Assembly: GCA_004431415.1 (NCBI GenBank)
Contig: QPMI01000265.1
Location: 7,501-71,500 of the forward strand
Direction: 5' to 3'
DNA from: Cyanophora paradoxa
Lineage: Eukaryota; Glaucocystophyceae; Cyanophorales; Cyanophoraceae
Length of the DNA: 64,000 bases
Positions 60,145-64,000 of the stretch are shown here, in pieces (the first letter of the stretch is position 1; each line of letters begins with the position of its first letter). A model generated the notes under the pieces. The model ran no database searches, was not told where the DNA came from, and was given only the letters and a program-made list of their open reading frames with translations. The position numbers and the translations under genes were made by a program.

Positions 60145-63100
60145 GTGAGTGGCCTAGCCTGGCCGGTGCGGGTGCGGCGGCGGGGCGCGATGTACGGCCG
60201 GCGCCCGCCCTCAAGCTCGGCCCATGTGCGCACCCGCACCGGCCAGGCATGCTACAAGCGCCTGAACGCTGCTGGTCGCGCAGGGCCGCTTCCGAGGCGA
60301 CGCGGACCAGGTTGCAGGGCCAGACTGGCCAGAGTTGCGGTGGGCCATGCTTATAGCTTGCTGTCTTCACGTAGCTACTCTAGATCTCTCATCGCCAGCG
60401 CGGTGGCTTATCGACCTCGATTCGATTGCAGCCACCGAGTGGAGTCGCTTTGGGCTGAGCTCCACATCCCTAAGCGGGAGCGGGAGCACTTTGCCTACAA
60501 CTACCTCGCAGCCAGCACGCCCGAGAACATGCAGAAGATCAGCCACCACATCAACGCGCTGCTGGAGCACAGGGCGCGCACGATAGAGGTATTGAAGCGC
60601 ATTGAAGTGCGAGAGGACGTCGGGAAGCGTTTGAAGCTTGCCATCAAGTGCGCCGCGCCCTCCGACAAACCCCGCGCTCCGCGAGCTTACCTCGCGCCAG
60701 TTCGGGGGCGGATCGAATGGAGCTCGCCGACCTCCTCGGGCAGTTCGAGCACTGCACGGCCGAGGTCCTCACGTCCATACTTGAGTGGCGGGTGCACGCC
60801 GATTCCTTTCCCTTCTTTCTTGTCGCCGCCTGAGCCGCGCTCGCGCCTTCCCCGCAGTCCGGCCTCTCCAGACCACAGGCGCGTCTCGGCGCTCTCTGCC
60901 TGTTTGATCGATCTAACGCACGAGAAGGCATTCGTCTTCAACGGAGCGAACTACATCCTGAAGATCCGCAGCGACTGCCAGATGACGGGGGAGGCCGGCG
61001 CGGCGCTGCAGCGCTTCCCTCTCCTGCAGACCCTCTCTCAGGTCGCGAGCGCCGTGGCCGAGGGTCCGCCGTCCGCCGCCCCGCGCGCACGCCGCGGTGG
61101 CTGAGGGGGCGGCAGGGCGGGACCCGGAGGCGGTGGTGGCGGCGGTGGGGAGCCCCGTGCAGGGGCGGCGATCGAGCTCGGATTCGAACGCGTCGTCGTC
61201 GCGGGGCCGGTCGCCGCCGGGGACGGCGGGGCGGGGCGAGGCGGCGCAGGCGGGGCTCGAGGCGCTCGTGCGCGCCGTCGTCCTCGAGGAGCGCCTCCAG
61301 GCGCAGCTCAAGAAGGAGCGCGAGGCCCTCCTCGCCTCCGGCTTCTACGCCCCGACCCTCCGCGTCCACGGCTACGAGCGGTCCGCCCCGCCCCGCCCCG
61401 CCTCCCGCCCCGCCTCCCGCACCTTGCCGCGCCCCGCGCCCGACGCTAATGCCCTCGCCGCGCAGGCCCATCTGCCCCTTGGCGCCCTCCTCGCGGGCAG
61501 CGGCAGCCGTCAAGGCGGCTGCAGCGGCCGGCGGCGTTGGCCGCGGCCGGCCGGACGCTCCCGACGCCCTGCAGGGCTGGTCGCAGCCGCCCGACGTGCT
61601 GCGCGCCGGCTCGGCCCCCTCGCGGCCCCTCGCCGCGCCGGCCCCTCGCCCTGCCCCCCTCCACGGCAGCCCCTCCGGCACCTCACTCTCCTCCACCGCC
61701 GGCGCCGACCCACGCTCCCCCAGCGGCACCACCTCTCCGCCCGCCTCCCGCCCCGGCACCTCCTCGCGCGTGCAGCCCGATGCGGTGCGGGGCAGCCCGC
61801 CTTCCTCGAACGGCGCGGCACAGCACAGGAGCAACGGGCGCTCAAGCGGCGGCCGCCTCAGCGACGGCCACGAGAGCTCCGATGCCGGCCCCGCGGGGCC
61901 GCAGAGCGGAGCTTGGGGAGAGGGGAGCGGGGGCGTGCCGGGTGGCCCGGCGCTGGCGCGGGTGGCGAACGCGCTGCTGGCGATCTCGACGGACCTGGAG
62001 CTGGGGCAGTGCATGCGGCAGGTCTCGCGGGCGGCGCGCGAGCTCGTCGACGGCGACGAGGCGATGGTCTACCTCATCGACGACGTCCGGCGCGAGCTCT
62101 TCTCCGCCGGGCCCGACTCCCGCACCGCCCCGCGCCCCGCCCCCGCCCCCACCCCGGCCTTCCCGGGCGTGACCTCGGGCCTCGTCGAGAACGAGACGCG
62201 CTTCGCGATCCACCGGGACAACGGCCTCGCCGCCACCTGCGCCGTCCACGCCCGCCTCATGAACCTCCCCGACGCCCAGCTCGACCCCCGCTTCAACCCC
62301 AAGTTCGACCTCGGGGGGCGGGCCCCCGGGGAGGAGCGGGGGCGGCGGGCCCTCCCGATGCTCGTGGCGCCACTGCGGGAGCCGTCGGGGGAGCTGCTCG
62401 GGGTGCTCGAGGTGGCGCGGCGGAGCGCAGCGCGGCCCTTCGGGGCGCCCGAGGAGGCCCTGCTGGAGCTCGTGGCGGCCCAGGCGGGGACGGCGCTGCG
62501 GAACGCGCTGCGGTACGAGGGGGCGCTGCGGGGCAAGCGGATGGCGGACGAGCTCGTGGAGGTCGTCAAGAGCCTCTCTCAGCAGCTCGACATGCCTTCG
62601 CTGCTCGAGAAGGTCCGCCGCAACGCCGCCTCCATCCTCAACGCCAACGCCTGCGTCATCCACGTGCGCCCGCCCCGCCCCGCCCCGCCCCGCCCCGCCC
62701 CGCCCCGCCCCGCCGGCCGTCGCCGAGGCCGGCCGGCAGCTCGTGGACGCGGAGCGGCACGAGCTCGTCACCGTCCACTCGAGCTCCGAGGAGCCCGGCG
62801 ACGGCCGCGTCCTCAACGAGGCCCGCCCCGCCCGCCGCAGGGCTGCGCCGCGCGGGGCGACCGGCGGGGCTGACGGGGCGCGGGGCGCAGGAGGGGCTGG
62901 TGGAGGAGCGGCGGCCGCTGGGCGAGGGCCTCGCCGGCTGGGTCGCCCTCAACGGCAAGACCCTCAACACCTCCTCCCGCTCCTCCGTCGCCCAGCTCAA
63001 GAAGCCCGGCGAGCGCGCCTGGCTCCTCACCGGCCACTTCCGCACCCTCCTCGCCCTGCCCCTCCATGACCCCGCCGGCCAAGTAATCGGTGTCATCGAG

Positions 63101-63481
63101 GTGCGGGACAAGCGGCTCGGCGAGCCGGGGGCGATCGGGGCGCGCTTCGCGCCCGGGCGGGGCTCGCGGCGGGCGTCGGTGGTGCTGGCGGGGAGCGAGG
63201 AGGGCGAGGCGGACTCGGGATTCAACGCGGAGGACGAGGAGGTGCTGGAGGCGATCGGCGTGCAGACGGGCATCATGCTGCGCAACGCGCGCCTCTACCA
63301 GGAGACGCGCGAGGCGCAGGCGCGCGTGCAGACGCTGCTGGAGATCTCCAAGGCCCTCTCCTCGAACGAGCTCGACATCGGCGGCCTCGTCACGACGATC
63401 ATGACCAAGGCCCGCGACCTCATGGACGCCGACCGCTGCTCCCTCTTTCTCATCGGTGCGCCGCCCCCCCCCCCCCCCCCC

Positions 63482-63514
<33 letters not shown>

Positions 63515-64000
63515 CCGCCCGGCCCGGGGCGTGACGGGCGGGCAGACCACGAGAAGAAGCAGCTCTTCTCGACGATGGCGGACGGGTCGGTGGAACTGCG
63601 CTTCAGCATGAATCAGGGGATCGCCGGGCACGTCGCCACCACCGGTGAGGTCGTCAACATCGAGGACGCCGTGCGTGCACCCCCCCTCCCCCCCGCCGCC
63701 CCGCACCGCGGCCCGACCCGCGGCGGCAGTACCGGGACCCGCGCTTCAACCAGGAGATCGACAAGAAGACGGGGTACACAACGCGCTCGATCCTGTGCGG
63801 GCCCCTCCGCAACAAGGACGGCGACGTCGTCGGCGTAACCCAGGGTGCGCGGGGCGGGGCGGGGCGGGGCGCGGGCCCGGCCTCACGCGGGGCGCGGGGC
63901 AGTGATCAACAAGCGGGGCCGGCCCTTCAACAAGCAGGACGAGGAGCTCCTCCTCGCCTTCACCTCCCAGGCCGGAGGCGCGCCCCGCCCCGCCCCCGGC
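60145..64000 (+). CDS. Multi-GAF protein, probably cyclic-nucleotide phosphodiesterase (3' end off window)
   Basis: The 5' end is uncertain: conserved-looking sequence begins after an acceptor near 60440 ([20 protein letters not shown]). An N-terminal helical region follows ([59 protein letters not shown]), which I cannot assign. Three GAF domains come next: [38 protein letters not shown] with [20 protein letters not shown]; and [19 protein letters not shown] with [18 protein letters not shown]. The third ends [19 protein letters not shown], a match to the NKxnFx3DE motif of PDE GAF domains. The catalytic domain would lie beyond 64000, so a cyclase or kinase output is also possible. Very GC-rich. 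Confidence 0.7.
60157..60248. promoter_or_regulatory. Perfect 20-bp inverted repeat in the chaperonin 60/GAF gene divergent region
   Basis: Left arm GCCTGGCCGGTGCGGGTGCG (60157-60176); right arm is its exact reverse complement (60229-60248), with a 52-bp loop. It could form a cruciform in DNA or a hairpin in a 5' UTR. It lies about 190 bp upstream of the chaperonin start, in the shared promoter interval. Confidence 0.8.
62661..62736 (+). repeat. CCCCG-iterated intron of the GAF gene
   Basis: Intron beginning GTGCGCCCGCCCCG, then about nine tandem CCCCG units, ending CGGCCGGCAG. It is typical of, and the most regular among, the C-rich introns of the GC-rich genes. The template strand is a GGGGC repeat. 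Confidence 0.75.
63456..63545 (+). repeat. Intron made of a poly-C tract (C18-T-C31)
   Basis: The exon ends CTCATCG and the next starts ACCACGAG, giving FLIDHEKKQ. The intron starts GTGCGCCG, carries 18 C (63464-63481), one T and 31 C (63483-63513), and ends with GTGACGGGCGGGCAG, so a TGAC branch-like word precedes the acceptor. Exact tract length may be affected by sequencing. Confidence 0.85.

Noticed and set aside
61097-63838. 913-aa single open frame through the GAF gene
   Set aside because: It runs through several C-rich introns and switches out of the GAF reading frame for long parts. Spliced exons give coherent GAF domains instead.

Overview
This window is nuclear DNA from a eukaryote. 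Nearly every gene is broken by short spliceosomal introns (GT-AG, typically about 45-140 nt) and the protein set is purely eukaryotic. IFT140 implies a cilium or flagellum. The oxidosqualene cyclase has the active-site signature of cycloartenol synthase and the chaperonin 60 looks plastid-type, so the most economical reading is a flagellated, plastid-bearing microalga or closely related protist. The lineage (for example glaucophyte, haptophyte or another group) cannot be fixed from the sequence alone.

Layout, left to right: TRM6 (-, runs off the left edge), soluble adenylyl cyclase (+), isopentenyl-diphosphate isomerase (-), deoxyhypusine synthase (+), IFT140 (-), a coiled-coil protein that may be an augmin subunit (-), DNA polymerase alpha subunit B (+), squalene synthase (-), PRP31 (-), a UBR1/PRT6-type N-recognin (+), SRP9 (-), mitochondrial-type acyl carrier protein (+), a WDR25-like WD40 protein (-), an unrecognised small gene (+), MAD1 (-), a 7.4-kb repeat block with a retroelement, cycloartenol synthase (+), chaperonin 60 (-), and a multi-GAF protein that is probably a cyclic-nucleotide phosphodiesterase (+, runs off the right edge). 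Orientation alternates so that most genes form close head-to-head pairs and convergent pairs. The dispersed repeats sit mainly in the convergent (3'-3') spacers.

Composition has two states. From 1 to about 30 kb, and in the short genes near 38-42 kb, genes have balanced composition and ordinary-looking introns. UBR1, MAD1, cycloartenol synthase, chaperonin 60 and the GAF gene are extremely GC-rich, with introns built almost only of C and G on the coding strand, and they contain many long spurious open frames.

The accessory content is the most interesting part. (i) A 4.45-kb minus-strand retroelement lies between a perfect 12-bp target duplication and has a short poly-A tail, ORFs of unknown family and no visible reverse transcriptase. 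(ii) A roughly 470-bp tandem repeat, into which that element inserted, grades into a 40-bp minisatellite. (iii) An inverted-repeat element occurs right after gene 3' ends. (iv) A repeat occurs downstream of four different genes, always in the sense of transcription.

Functional themes: three sterol-pathway enzymes (IDI, squalene synthase, cycloartenol synthase) lie within about 50 kb. A cyclic-AMP synthase and a likely phosphodiesterase lie at opposite ends. No rRNA, tRNA or CRISPR was recognised.
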